A stretch of DNA of 64,000 nt from Ridgeia piscesae. Lineage: Eukaryota > Annelida > Polychaeta > Sabellida > Siboglinidae. The position numbers and the translations under genes were made by a program. How positions within the stretch are numbered: position 1 is the stretch's first letter; each line of letters starts with the position of its first letter. The stretch spans positions 1-64,000 of the forward strand of contig JAODUO010000132.1 of NCBI GenBank assembly GCA_025642075.2. Direction: 5' to 3'. The notes under the pieces are model-generated. The model was not told where the DNA came from. It was given only the letters and a program-made list of their open reading frames with translations, and made no database searches. Positions 44,160 to 57,663 of the stretch are shown here, one piece after another.

Positions 44160-45310
44160 ACATCCTACCACCTCGCCCAACACTTTACTGGGAAGCACTG
44201 TGTAAGTACAATTTATGTAACCTGCAGCCTGCTTTACAACCCCAGCTCAGATGCAACCGCTTGCAAGAATGCTCCTTCTACAGTCTTCCATCCACGTTTT
44301 TTTTATTGTTTTTCTCTTTCCACCACTGCTTCAATTCAGGTTACAGCCAGGGGTCCATCTAAGACTAACTTAAGTGAAGTGTTGTTCTGAAGATGCTGTT
44401 ATCTCTCCTTAAGACATGGCTAATCCACGTCCATCTTCCATTGGTGAGTATTGTTAATAGTACTGTCTTATCTGGTAATTCCGAGTAGTTGCTTGTTTAA
44501 AATTCATTGTGGCCTGAATATCCTAATTATATTTAGGAAGTACTTTCTCGGTAACAGGTGTTTGTTCTGTCATACACCAACATTCTGAGCTATATTAAAG
44601 AGATTAAAGGACACAACTTTGGTATAGCTTCAGTTTTGTTCATCTTGAATACATTGCTGGTCTCCAAACAAGTTTAATTCAGTCGGAAGAAATCACCTCA
44701 CTATTTGTTTATGCAATTCTTGGTGTCAACATCGGCCCCTTCATCTTCGCATATGATGCTTCCCAGATAGGTGCAGGTGTCTACGATTTGCAGTTCTTCA
44801 AGCTTGAGAAATCAATACACGGTTTTTCTGGGTTATTCCCATCACATTAGATTGCTTTTTGTTTATCGTTCAGGTTTTTGGCTGATGCCATTGAGTGTGT
44901 TTGTTTGTTCCTTTAAGTCTTGTCACGTATAGGACGAGACGGCTGCGTCATCTGCAAAGTCAACATCTTTGAGAAAGAGGAACATATCGTGGCCCATCTT
45001 ATCCCCGTGTTGGGCTTTTTATTGTTTTTTTTCTTCATAATTCTCTCTGACAAAATTAAATTAGGACTACTGACATCATCAAGCATCCTTGTCTGACCAC
45101 TGACTTTACTTTGAATACAATATCCGACTGTCCTATGGATCATGTATAGTTATTGTAGAATAACTTGATGAGGTCCACACTGTGTGTTAGAATTCCATTA
45201 TACACGAAGCATACTTTACAGATTGTCTGTCAACAGCGTTGTCAAGTCTATAATGTTATACACAGTTCTCACTGCCATTCTGTGCACTGCTCGATGATGT
45301 TTATGTGAGT
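44160..45310 (-). mobile_element. RTE-like LINE, reverse transcriptase 3' part
   Basis: Minus-strand frames give HSVDLIKLFYNNYT at about 45,170, VVRQGCLM, VDFADDAAVSS at about 44,955 (FADD catalytic box), KLEELQIVDTCTYLGSII near 44,780 and WISHVLRRDNSI at 44,400. This is the order of an RTE-type polymerase up to its C-terminus. Many stops and frameshifts make it dead. It is probably the continuation of the fragment at 46,690-47,175. Confidence 0.8.
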
Positions 45311-45604
45311 GAAAATATTTATAATAATCTTTATTGTCCAAAGAAATTACGTATGTTATCAGAGCTAAACACGGAGAACATATTGTATGTACACAAACAC
45401 GGTGTCACATAAAACATGGTGTCACATAATACATAAACATAATAACACATAACATAATTTAGTGTCCCTGGTGGGTCTTGTGTCACAAGGCATTGTTGTC
45501 AATATTATATAGCTACATTCTTATAAATGAAAGTACCACACACAGTTATTACTGGACATTACAAACCAATATGGCATGAGGCCGAAAGGTTTTCTTGTAT
45601 CGCT

Positions 45605-45932
45605 CTGCGTAGAGCGCAATGGCTCGGGGGTAGAGCTTCGGACTCTCGACTAAGAGAACCCGGGATCGAATCCTGTGCTGCGGTGTTAAAACCTTGGGCC
45701 TTTTTTTACTCTACATTGCTCCAGTTCACTCACCTGTATAAATGAGTACCTGGCTATAGGCAGTAGTGGCTATGTGTACGAGCAGCCTTTCGCACATTAA
45801 TTGTAGTATTTGGCAGGATGCTTCCAAGAGAAGTTGAGATAGTATTTGATTGAACAGGTCTGCCGGGGAAGTAAAGAGTAAAAGCGCTTTGAGCAGTCCT
45901 AAGGACTGGATACTGCGCTATATAAAAAAAAC
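45605..45932 (+). mobile_element. tRNA-derived SINE
   Basis: The head resembles a tRNA. A box A-like ggctcgggggtagagc lies at about 45,621-45,636 and a box B-like gggatcgaatcc at 45,662-45,673, which fits an internal RNA polymerase III promoter. The body has gagtacctggcta, and the tail aaaagcgctttgag..gcgctatataaaaaaa is shared by many invertebrate and fish SINEs. It is inserted in the RTE LINE remains. Confidence 0.85.
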
Positions 45933-46229
45933 TTACTCTTTTTTACTTGTGATCATTCGCAGTCTTGCCAGATGGTATTGGCAGTTGTGAGGATGAAATG
46001 CATGTTTCAAGATTAACTTTAGTTTCCTAAAACTCGTTTATTTTTTTTTCTCAAATGACGGTGATGCCCTTCCAATGACCTTTCCAGCAGTTAGAACTAG
46101 TTTCTCCAAATAATGTTTTTCTTTTTTGTCACTCTTGAAAAACCAAACTTGGGTGCCAAAACTTAAGATCCTATTTTGGATAGGAAAAAGCATCATGGTA
46201 GTTGAATTATTTTAAAGTTGCATCAGAAG

Positions 46230-46690
46230 TAAAACCTACGGTGACCTTTCTTCACGGTAGACATGACATGTTCATCCCGAGACAGGTCTGGTGGTAACAC
46301 TGTTCAAATACATGAACGATGGACTATTTATACTTCTTGCCCGCTTATAATGATTGGTTCATGGTTTGGCTTATTTCGTCTGATGCCAACAATCAATTCC
46401 TTTGTCTTGCCTACGTTCATAGTCAGTTTGCTATGGAGTTCCAGCTGATAACAGTTTTTTTATTTCAGCTGTGTAGTCAAACCGACCCCCCTTCTGTATA
46501 AGACCACATGTTACCAGGTCATCGGCATATTTAAACATGCGTACATTCTCACGGCGAGGTACACAGTCAGAACTATAAATGGTGTAAAGTACAGGTAAGC
46601 TAATTCAGCCTTGAGGGGTTTGTGATGATGTCACATTTACAGCCATCTTAGGTTGCAGGTCTGTCACAAATGTCGTCAGACAGATTCCTT
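46230..46690 (-). mobile_element. LINE fragment with YADD box (Rex1/L2-like)
   Basis: The minus strand reads LPVLYTIYSSDCVPRRENV, MFKYADDLVTCGL and then, in a shifted frame, an ELIVGIRRN-like stretch and SFMYLNSV. This is the palm region of a LINE polymerase from a clade different from the RTE pieces around it, so one is nested in the other. Several frameshifts are present. Confidence 0.65.
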
Positions 46691-47175
46691 TTCGGAATCC
46701 ATTCTGTTATTTCTTAACCCTTGTCTACTGTCGATGGTAGTCGTTTGGTAATAAGCTTGTAGAAGATCTTGTTGGAGACTGGCAACAAGCTAATGCATCG
46801 CCTGTTGTTGCAATTGGTCAGGTCACCTTTATCGGGGTTTTTACAGTCGGGGTTTTTACAGTAGTGTCTGCATCAGTCATCGGTAAAGATATGTGTTTTA
46901 CATGTCGTCACAAATCAGGGTAGAAGAAGTCTGGCTGCCAATTCTGGGTCTGTTAGAATAATTCTGCATTTAGCTAGTGCCTTTCCTCCTTGAGTTCCCA
47001 GATAGCAACAACAATTTCGTCTTTTATGGGTGGCTCTGTGTTGATGTCCAGATCTTCAGGTGCTTCTGTGATGCATGGTAGATCTAATGGATTGTCTCTG
47101 TTTATAGCATTTCTTTAAAATGTTTTGCCCGTTTCTGCCCGTTTTCCTTCTTACTCTTCGACGTCAGCATATTTC
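46690..47175 (-). mobile_element. RTE-like LINE, reverse transcriptase 5' part
   Basis: Minus-strand frames give NRDNPLDLPCITEAPEDLDI, INTEPPIKDEIVVAIWEL (the thumb-side block before the polymerase) and DLTNCNNRRCISLLPVSNKI at about 46,800. It matches the RTE order and precedes the part at 44,160-45,310 in the same orientation. Confidence 0.75.
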
Positions 47176-47284
47176 CTTGTTTGTCTCTTATAAAACGGCC
47201 GATATTTACACGCTAATATATAGGCGTCACCATGCGAACATTTGAGTCAACGCAACATTTGTTTGCTTTCTTCGTGGTCTCAAT

Positions 47285-49870
47285 TCAACACAACAACAAT
47301 GGCTGTGCAACTTCTCGGTTCGTCACTGGCACGTTTAACGTCCGAGGACTCTCATCGCAATCGAAGCGTGTCCAGGTAGGCGAAGACTTCGGCAGACTAC
47401 ATCTCGACATAGCGCCCCGGCGGTTTCGATGAACAGTCGAGCAACTATTGCCTCCTCGGCTTACAATCACAATCGAGACATTACCGTCTCGTATATGCCA
47501 TCGCAACGCGTTTGACAGACAGTTATACGCTACTGTTCAGTATAAGACAGCATTGCTGTGATTCACCTTCGCCTGTCCAATGTCTTACTACTCACGATCA
47601 TCAACGTGTACGGCCCGACGTCGCTACTTGTCAATAACAACAATGCCAAAGCCGCGCAAGGCGAGTTCTTCGCCGGACTTTTTTTACCTACACCCACGTA
47701 GAACCATTCACTACTTGCGATCGACCAAGCTCAATAATTACTCTATAACCACGTACGTGGCTACTACAGAGTGAGGTAAATAATAATAAGACGAACTTGC
47801 ACATCCCACGTCGCGGTACTCTTCAAGTGCACTAATTTGCAGCTTTCACCAGCTAGATCGGATACAGGATACAATACCGCACGCTGCTCGTCACAAAACA
47901 ACGTGGCAAGTAAAGCGCCATGATGTGGCGGCAGGTATGAATGTACCCATATATAACGTGATCGATTTTGTCATCTGCCTACAAACACATAAATGGCTAT
48001 TGACAGACTCGCGATCATATGGCTATGCTGACACATTGTTCTGCATGTGAAAGCGACAACCGACTGCTTTTCGCGAAGCTCGACCCCAGGCAAATGTTTA
48101 ACCTCTGGTGCTGTATAGAGAAGTCGCGCTCGTCGAAACGCGCCGGATACAACACGGACTAATTGGATAGCGAACCACACCGCGTACGGTTTCGCAATGC
48201 ACTCTGGGAAACGTTGCCAGAAATCAACACTAACACCTCTGCCTGTGTGAAATGGGAACAGGTCCTTAAGACGGTGGCAGAATCGACTATTGGTCTATGG
48301 TGAACTGTGGTGAAATGGCAGCAATGTCGGCAGTGCAAGGGGTTCTGAAACTGTGGCTACAGAACACCTCAAACACCTGCCGCCGAGGTTAACTGAAGCG
48401 CCAGCGCAACACCCTTATACACGCTAAGCGCCGAAAATATCGCGGCAACACCGAATCGAAACTAGACAGGCTGGCGTCAGACATTGACCGTCTTCACAAC
48501 GACACAGAAAATGTTCCGCGCTATTCGCGAAATGACGAAGAAGCGGCAGACTACATAACGATATCTGCAGACTACATAACGATATCTGCAGACTACATAC
48601 CGGTATCTGCAGACTACATACCGACATTATAGATCGCGCTCAAACTCACAATGCCGGATATGCATGTGATATGCAATACAGCCGAACTGAATTCACGGGT
48701 CACGGACCATGCATTTCAGGAGCCAGTTAAAAAAAGCGTTGCCAGCATTTGCAGGAATGCAATCACGAGTTGCAGACCGCATCACTCCCGAAGAGGTTCA
48801 GTGGGCGATCTGCAAATTGAACAGTGGCCGAGTTAGTGGGTACGACGATATACCGATCGAGTTTTTCAAATGCTCGGCGGACCTGGTACCCCAACCTGAT
48901 TAGGCAAAGGAGTGTCCATTTTAATCTCTGACGAGTGTATGTCCGATAGTGCTATCAGTGCTTCGAAAGACACTGTCGCTCATCATCCTGTCGAGGATCG
49001 CGCCTAAAGTCGACAACTTGCCTATACATGTCGCCATTGCAATCCGGATTAAGACGCGGACGTAGCACGGCCGACGTCGTTTTCGGGTACCGTTAGAACA
49101 GCGTCAGCGCCTGTCGCGCCTACGATACCACCCGCCGCGACAAGCTACACGATACGCTGCAGACATTCCTCGATGAATCGGAAATTCTGATGATTGGCTT
49201 TCTTCTCGCCGACACCTCTCGAACCGCGCTCCTCTACAGGCGATTGCCACGTATTTGCGACATTCGTCGGTACCACACAAGGCGAAAGTCTCGGCCTCGT
49301 GCTCTTCACTGTTGATCTTGAAGCGGCTCTACGTGACCTTCGATCGCGCCTTCCGACGCGCCCGCCAGCCGACGCCATCTTACAACATGGACACGTGGGG
49401 AGTAACCAAGACGGACGTAGACCGTCTAGATGCATACCCCCCGCGCCACGTACGGCAGATAATCGGCATCTCTTGCCCACACCGTATATTAAACCACTCG
49501 ATATACCAACGTTGCCGATGCAATCACATTACTGAAGTCGTCCAAACCGCAGTATAGCGTTTGTTTGAGTATGTGCTACGTTTGCCGCGCGATGCACCTG
49601 CCCACCGCGCGATCGACAACTATTTCGTCGACACAGATGTCATAGCACCATGTGCTGTGACATTTCGTCGATGTCACACCGACGGCACTAAGCGCTGACA
49701 TGCGACGCATCAGACGTACGCTTCGGTGCTCCGCCGAGTGGCGCCGTCGTCGTCGTTCTGTGAGGTCCGCGAACAATGGCGACAATTGGAGAGGGACCTC
49801 TCGATGTGATAAGAATAATATTCTCATTATATAATAATGAAAAATTGTCGACATTAACTCAATGTGTTTG
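47285..49870 (+). mobile_element. Broken plus-strand LINE (endonuclease and reverse transcriptase)
   Basis: The endonuclease start is readable as GTFNVRGLSSQSKRVQ at about 47,327. Polymerase blocks follow: ITPEEVQWAICKLNSGRVSG at about 48,781, TFVGTTQGESLGLVLFTVDL at about 49,260 and a C-terminal WGVTKTDVDRLDAY..RHVRQ at about 49,397. The catalytic YADD part is missing, and frames shift often, so it is a dead copy. A short 21-bp repeat (ctgcagactacataacgata + t, about four copies) lies at about 48,547-48,626. The part from 47,806 on is duplicated at 55,223. Confidence 0.75.
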
Positions 49871-50244
49871 ATCAACTTTTAGCATATTTTATTTTACGGA
49901 AATATTTAGCTGTAGATTTAACGTTTTAAAATATATATATTGGACATTTAATAATACTAATTTATTTGATTTTAATAATAATGTTAATCATTTACTTATT
50001 TATTTACTTAGTTATTTATTTACTTATTTATTGTATTCAACACAGTCGTCGGATATGGAAATGGAATGGCACAAGTGAAACATACGTCCTGGCATTATTA
50101 ACACATGTTCCATGTTCGTTGTATTTTATATCATGCCAAATAAATGTCAGGTCCATTCAAATAGGTGATTTACCTATTCATGTCTGCAACACGAAAGTGC
50201 AAATAAGAATATATAATAATAATAATTGTCTTGTATAAATGTGT

Positions 50245-51560
50245 GCTGCTGTTGGCCCTTCACAAATCTTTTTGGTGATCCTGAAGGTGTGCCATGTCCT
50301 TAGTGTTCTGCAGCTCGTTCTGTCTCTGCTGCTAAGTTGTCCATGCAGAGTCTCTAGTCTATTGTTGCATTCTTATTGACACGCTTATTTGTAGCACTGT
50401 AGATACATTGTACCTCTATACCTATCGCTCGGTCTCTAGGACTTTACTTTCTTCCACTGGGATTTTTACTCTTCTAGGTAGCTCTCTATGTGTCTTCACT
50501 CAGCCAGTCCTTGGGTTCCTTCTTTTTGTGTCTCAGCACTAAGCTACTGGATTCGAAGTGTGTCTGTACAACGTCTTTCCAGTTCGGTTCCACTTTTTTG
50601 TTGTTTCCTTCCTCGGTGTTTAGTTCCAGGTTGCACACCTGCGGGATAAACTCATTTCTGATTCAAGTGTCTTTCAGTTTGGAAACATCGAAAGGTTTCA
50701 ACAAATCACTCGGTGTTCCAGTCCCGGTACCGGTTCCGCTTTGATGTGTGCGACAACAAGGTAGTGATCGCTGCCAACATCTCTTTGACATGTACATTTT
50801 GTAAAGATCGTTGCCACTTGCCACTGATGAGAAGATGGTCAATTTGGTTCTTGTCTCTTTAATTAGGTGAGATGTAAGTCAGTTTGTGTACTTCCTTGTG
50901 TGCAAATAGGGTGTCTTTTATGACCAGGTTGATTACACCACAGAAGTCGACCAGTCTGTCACCATTGCCAATTAATAGTACTATTAATATGACCACTTCT
51001 GGTGTGCCTAAATCATTTGTAACCTAGCTCAGTAGAGCATCAATACAAACAATTAATCAATCTCAGAGTCAATAAACATTCCGATTTCAACAGATAGATT
51101 GATACGCCATGTTGGCCCATACTTCTTTCATGTCTGGCCTTTTATTATCTTACTTTTATATTGATGATCAGCAGGTTATGCCGTGATATTTTCTCAACCT
51201 CTGCTTGAAGCCTTGACGATAAGTTTTCCATTTCCTCATCTTCAGCACTAAGGTGCTCATGTTTTCTTGCTTCCCTTTGAATCTAGCATATAAATGTGGT
51301 TCGCTGACAGGTTTCCATTCAATAACGAAATTCTGTAGCTCTTTCTTCACGATCAAGACTACGTGTCGATAGTGTTGGCCACCATTTCTGTCCAAATATG
51401 AAAGTATCTCTCTTGTCTGTGTTTTGCACCTGTGCCTGTCCACCTGCATTCACTGATTCCGAATATGTGAATTCCATTTCACTTGTCACTTGGGCGGCCT
51501 CGCCCGTATCGTACTTAATCCGGACATTCCAGAATTCTGTCTTTGTCTTGACATCTATTG
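50245..51560 (-). mobile_element. RTE-like LINE endonuclease fragment, copy A
   Basis: The minus strand reads FWNVRIKYDTGEAAQVTSEM at about 51,535, then the FVIEWKPVSEPHLYARFKGK stretch at about 51,330, GSDHYLVVAHIK at about 50,780 and AETERAAE near the end. This is the apurinic endonuclease domain of an RTE-type LINE. It is broken by frameshifts, and no polymerase follows. It lies just downstream of the poly(A) signal of the unidentified minus-strand gene. Confidence 0.75.
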
Positions 51561-51889
51561 CAATGTAATATAATATTGTATTTAACTAAACATGATACTT
51601 ACTTAGCTTACAGTGTTGACGTGAATAGTTCGGACTGATATTGGTATACGTTGCTGGACGATTTCAATTTTATGGCGAAAACTGCATATTATATTTGTGT
51701 AAAGCAGAAACCGAATGGTCCAGTATATAATTAACTTTAGATGTGAATTATAAGGTTGAAAATTAAACACTTCTTCCAGGATTCATGTGCATGCCGTCTT
51801 TTCCTGTAGGGTTAGGGTACATATAACCTTATGAATAATTACTGTTTGCTCTTCCACAAAAAAGACAACACAGATATAGTAAACACTAT

Positions 51890-51895
51890 TTTATT
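51890..51895 (-). terminator. Poly(A) signal AATAAA, unidentified gene copy A
   Basis: On the minus strand AATAAA follows the stop codon by about 10 nt. Confidence 0.65.
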
Positions 51896-51905
51896 CGTCT
51901 AATTG

Positions 51906-52595
51906 TTACACTCCTGTCGACACCATCTGTTTAACATCTACACAAAATCACAACTCGCACAAATTCGAAACATACACATTGACAACGTGATAAATTGAAC
52001 TATGCGTGGTAAAACGTACATTAGTTGGCTTAGTTGAGACATACCTTCCACGCTTACTATTTTGTCAACGATATACCATTTTGAAAAACATTTGGTACAA
52101 ATATCATCGCATCCAAAATTCCATTTCTCTAAAGACGCAAAGGCGGAGAACGTAGTCCACGACGCGGGATTGCCTAAATTCAATAATTATGATTGTGAAA
52201 TTATAATTATGAATATAAAATGCGACCTGCGGGCGTATTATCAGCACACATAATCTGGCAGGATTACCATATCGTAAATTACATATGCAGGCATTTAGCA
52301 AAGGTGTCACTTCATATAAATATTATAACTGATCAAAATAGAATTCAATGCCGATGACTTATGCATGTATGTTCAATAATCAAAGCGTACCATTTTAAAA
52401 TACGTGTTATGTTGATCCTTCTTCGTTCTGTAAACAATATACCTTTTTGACATATCAACACCAGCCTACATGCGAGGCAATTTATTCTCATTGGAAGAAG
52501 ACCCGTGGTTTAGGTGAGGTAATGATGTTGACGTGCATGCTCAGTGCTGTACAAGCATCCGCGTCGTGAATGTTTGAAATATGTATGTATGTATG

Positions 52596-52690
<95 letters not shown>

Positions 52691-54924
52691 CCCGAGAATC
52701 GGATTGTCGTAGATCCCGCTTTATTGTTCATTCTTGGTGGAGATGCAGTTTTATGTTCTGTCGGAAATTTCGTAGTCCTGTTCAACTACACTGGATATAC
52801 CGCAATATTGGAAATCTGTAGAGATGTAGTAATATTCAGTCACGTTGAAGATACCGAACATTGTGGTCGTGGACATTCAGCTAAGTTGATGTTGCCGCAG
52901 AATTGTTTAGTCATTGGTTGTGACGATAACTGCAGCGTACCTGCTGTGTCAAGTGCAACAGTTGTTTCGTGTAACGGTTTTAACTAAGGTTCAACGTAAT
53001 ACAAACACAAGTAAAAAAAACCTAAATATCGTTAAAAATCTACAGCAATATTGTTAGGGGCTTTGTAAGTATAAAACAAATCCAATAATTCAAAATGAAA
53101 TTGAATAGGATCGATGCAACCCACCCACCATTCTTCCAAAATAAACAAAACAAATTGGAAAGGCATGCAATGCGAAAACATGCATTGAAATGTATCTATG
53201 CCTTCAAGGGTTGGAGTTGCTATACGTATTACAAGGGGTATATACATACACGGTCCCAATCCTTTCTATTGACAAGAATGGTTAAATCATGTTACACCCC
53301 AGTATACCACAACTGGTTTAATAGATAAAAAAAACTAACCTCCCTTTACAGGCACAGCTTAAGATGTGTATAACGAACAGACTGAAACTCATTTGTTTTT
53401 CAATTTTTGATACTCCAAATGGACTTTTGACCCACCCACACACTTCCATTTGTTATTGTTGGATTTTGTTCCGTTATAAAGCCCTTCAACCTCGCTCTAC
53501 AGAGCCATGCTACCCGGCTGTAAAACGCCATGATCACATACGGGTATTTGCGTTTCTCGACGCCTCCCGGGCAAAGCTGCTCTTTATGTCGAATATGGGA
53601 AACGGCGACTCCTTTAAGTAGATGACATTCGCCGACGTGCATATGATGTAGAGTACCTGGAAAAATCAAAGAAACAAGATGCAGGTGTCTGTGTGTGTGA
53701 TAATGTTTGTCGGCATGGTTTCGCCTCTACTTAATAATTCATCAACATTATTGCTCGATGTATTTGGCTAGACAAGTCTTGACAGAGCCCATGCGCGCAT
53801 ACCTTTGATTGTGACGTCGGCAAATCGCGACGTACTGGATCCATCAAGTGGCCTGCCTATCCAGTGTGTCGCGGTTTGCGTACGCCACAATCAAACTCTC
53901 CAGCGTATCATGTTTAAAAACATCTACAAATAACTCAGGTTTGCTCACGTCACAATTATGCGCGAGACCTCCATCAAACCTTTCCTTTGCCCATAATGTT
54001 GGTAACGGTTAAATATGTGAATTGCATTACTACTGCGACCCGACAGCTCCTAGTGCAAGTATTACTGCATGTAAATGACACTTTAACATAGGTTTTTGTC
54101 ATAAAGATAATCTTCTGAAACCAGAAATTCAACAAAATATGAAATGAAAAACAACAATTCCAGCACCATGCGATTAACAAACATGCCATTTGATAAGCAT
54201 AATTAATTATTGACGATCATATTTTGGGTTGATCTTGGTTTTGGGGTACTTTCGCAATGGACACTTACTAAACTTATGACGACAAGTGTCGACCCGACCA
54301 GTGAAATCACGTAGGACGTCAATATAAGTTGGCTCTGGAAATAATCAGAGACGCGTGATTATTATTTACACTCACACACTCGAGCACTCACACACATACA
54401 CACACCATGCACACAATGACTGAATAGTTAACGCACATATCATGACATATTAGTTAGCACACATGCAATGAAACATTAGTTAACACACATGCAATGAAAG
54501 ACTAGTTAACCCAAGTTAACCCATAATGCCAGTATCGAGGATATCTTATTTGGCCATTGATCACCTTAACTATTTTGTGGAATCGATGCGTCGATAAACA
54601 GTAAATCTCATTCCAGAGTAACTTCATATGTTGTGATCGAGGTAAATACGATTTGGGTTGTTGCATCCTCAAAACATGTCAGAACAATTATTCACCCACG
54701 TGTTTTAGGGCTGAATTCACCCACCTCATTTTCACCCACCTTCATTTCTCTCTCTCTCCCTTCCCCTCTCCCCTCCCACTCCTCCCTCTCTATCTCGTCC
54801 ATTCCCCTCTTTTTCTTCCTTTCTCATCTAGCCGTTACAAAATAATTGTCTAAATTAATATTTACCTGTTGATAAAATACTGTTAGCCCCATTCCACATA
54901 TTGGATTGTCTTCGTCAGACAAAC
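51906..54924 (-). CDS. Unidentified multi-exon gene, 3' part, copy A
   Basis: Supported 3' exons on the minus strand: 52941-52983, 52045-52173 and 51906-51937. Junctions are GT-AG and phase-consistent (0, 1, 1). They end in a TAA stop and an AATAAA 10 nt further. The middle exon encodes GNPASWTTFSAF..EKWNFGCDDICTKCF..WYIVDKIV, with three Cys in a short span, and the last adds DVKQMVSTGV. Two further candidate exons upstream, 54866-54924 (SDEDNPICGMGLTVFYQQ) and 53542-53656 (VLYIICTSANVIYLKESPFP...), are phase-compatible with each other. The link from 53542 to 52983 needs a missing or very short exon. I do not recognise the family; no signal peptide or 5' end is visible. The start coordinate is the stop codon, and the end is the most upstream candidate exon. 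Confidence 0.5.
52580..52689. repeat. (TGTA)n-(TA)n microsatellite, copy A
   Basis: tatg units run into long ta tracts. It differs in length from the copy at 60,003-60,109. Confidence 0.95.
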
Positions 54925-55222
54925 CTGAAAACAGACAAATGGATATATTAGGGTAGAATACAACGAAATGACAATCCTCGAATTATGCTTATTTCCATCC
55001 ATTAACCTCTGGATTAATAATATCCAATTAAGGAGATGTTATAAATGATCAATTATGCCACTTTTGTAGTTATGACAAATTGCAATAATTATACTTTGTG
55101 TTTACGAACAATCGACAGTGACAGGTTCCTAATAAATACTGCAAGATGGAGTAGGTACAGCGATAAACGCTGTTTCTATCCGGAAAACAGAATTGTTTAT
55201 ACTAGTGATACAATGTCTTGTA

Positions 55223-57287
55223 CCACGTCGCGGTACTCTTCAAGTGCACTAATTTGCAGCTTTCACCAGCTAGATCGGATACAGAATACAATACCGCACG
55301 CTGCTCGTCACAAAACAACGTGGCAAGTAAAGCGCCATGATGTGGCGGCAGGTATGAATGTACCCATATATAACGTGATCGATTTTGTCATCTGCCTACA
55401 AACACATAAATGGCTATTGACAGACTCGCGATCATATGGCTATGCTGACACATTGTTCTGCATGTGAAAGCGACAACCGACTGCTTTTCGCGAAGCTCGA
55501 CCCCAGGCAAATGTTTAACCTCTGGTGCTGTATAGAGAAGTCGCGCTCGTCGAAACGCGCCGGATACAACACGGACTAATTGGATAGCGAACCACACCGC
55601 GTACGGTTTCGCAATGCACTCTGGGAAACGTTGCCAGAAATCAACACTAACACCTCTGCCTGTGTGAAATGGGAACAGGTCCTTAAGACGGTGGCAGAAT
55701 CGACTATTGGTCTATGGTGAACTGTGGTGAAATGGCAGCAATGTCGGCAGTGCAAGGGGTTCTGAAACTGTGGCTACAGAACACCTCAAACACCTGCCGC
55801 CGAGGTTAACTGAAGCGCCAGCGCAACACCCTTATACATGCTAAGCGCCGAAAATATCGCGGCAACACCGAATCGAAACTAGACAGGCTGGCGTCAGACA
55901 TTGACCGTCTTCACAACGACACAGAAAATGTTCCGCGCTATTCGCGAAATGACGAAGAAGCGGCAGACTACATAACGATATCTGCAGACTACATAACGAT
56001 ATCTGCAGACTACATACCGGTATCTGCAGACTACATACCGACATTATAGATCGCGCTCAAACTCACAATGCCGGATATGCATGTGATATGCAATACAGCC
56101 GAACTGAATTCACGGGTCACGGACCATGCATTTCAGGAGCCAGTTAAAAAAAGCGTTGCCAGCATTTGCAGGAATGCAATCACGAGTTGCAGACCGCATC
56201 ACTCCCGAAGAGGTTCAGTGGGCGATCTGCAAATTGAACAGTGGCCGAGTTAGTGGGTACGACGATATACCGATCGAGTTTTTCAAATGCTCGGCGGACC
56301 TGGTACCCCAACCTGATTAGGCAAAGGAGTGTCCATTTTAATCTCTGACGAGTGTATGTCCGATAGTGCTATCAGTGCTTCGAAAGACACTGTCGCTCAT
56401 CATCCTGTCGAGGATCGCGCCTAAAGTCGACAACTTGCCTATACATGTCGCCATTGCAATCCGGATTAAGACGCGGACGTAGCACGGCCGACGTCGTTTT
56501 CGGGTACCGTTAGAACAGCGTCAGCGCCTGTCGCGCCTACGATACCACCCGCCGCGACAAGCTACACGATACGCTGCAGACATTCCTCGGTGAATCGGAA
56601 ATTCTGATGATTCGCTTTCTTCTCGCCGACACCTCTCGAACCGCGCTCCTCTACAGGCGATTGCCACGCATTTGCGACAGTCGTCGGTACCACACAAGGC
56701 GAAAGTCTCGGCCTCGTGCTCTTCACTGTTGATCTTGAAGCGGCTCTACGTGACCTTCGATCGCGCCTTCCGACGCGCCCGCCAGCCGACGCCATCTTAC
56801 AACATGGACACGTGGGGAGTAACCAAGACGGACGTAGACCGTCTAGATGCATACCCCCCGCGCCACGTACGGCAGATAATCGGCATCTCTTGCCCACACC
56901 GTATATTAAACCACTCGATATACCAACGTTGCCGATGCAATCACATTACTGAAGTCGTCCAAACCGCAGTATAGCGTTTGTTTGAGTATGTGCTACGTTT
57001 GCCGCGCGATGCACCTGCCCACCGCGCGATCGACAACTATTTCGTCGACACAGATGTCATAGCACCATGTGCTGTGACATTTCGTCGATGTCACACCGAC
57101 GGCACTAAGCGCTGACATGCGACGCATCAGACGTACGCTTCGGTGCTCCGCCGAGTGGCGCCGTCGTCGTCGTTCTGTGAGGTCCGCGAACAATGGCGAC
57201 AATTGGAGAGGGACCTCTCGATGTGATAAGAATAATATTCTCATTATATAATAATGAAAAATTGTCGACATTAACTCAATGTGTTTG
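55223..57287 (+). mobile_element. Broken LINE (reverse transcriptase part), copy B
   Basis: Same decayed polymerase blocks as at 47,806-49,870, starting mid-element at the duplication junction. Confidence 0.75.
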
Positions 57288-57663
57288 ATCAACTTTTAGC
57301 ATATTTTATTTTACGGAAATATTTAGCTGTAGATTTAACGTTTTAAAATATATATATTGGACATTTAATAATACTAATTTATTTGATTTTAATAATAATG
57401 TTAATCATTTACTTATTTATTTACTTAGTTATTTATTTACTTATTTATTGTATTCAACACAGTCGTCGGATATGGAAATGGAATGGCACAAGTGAAACAT
57501 ACGTCCTGGCATTATTAACACATGTTCCATGTTCGTTGTATTTTATATCATGCCAAATAAATGTCAGGTCCATTCAAATAGGTGATTTACCTATTCATGT
57601 CTGCAACACGAAAGTGCAAATAAGAATATATAATAATAATAATTGTCTTGTATAAATGTGTGC

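Larger units (their letters stand above)
47806..55221. repeat. Tandem segmental duplication, copy A
   Basis: The sequence from ccacgtcgcggtac (47,806) to caatgtcttgt (55,221) reappears from 55,223 to 63,910 with an offset of 7,417-7,421 bp in the first 6 kb and very few substitutions by eye. Its left breakpoint lies inside a LINE. One extra base (a, 55,222) stands at the junction. Confidence 0.95.

Noticed and set aside
45605..45690. tRNA gene
   Set aside because: Box A and B-like words are present, but the cloverleaf is poor and the SINE body and tail follow directly.
52686..52987. Plus-strand frame of about 100 residues after the (TA)n tract
   Set aside because: No splice, family or start support. 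It overlaps a better-supported exon on the minus strand.
53790..53900. An additional exon of the unidentified gene, ending at a gtatgc donor
   Set aside because: The donor is good, but no acceptor with a pyrimidine tract could be placed, and two frames are equally possible.
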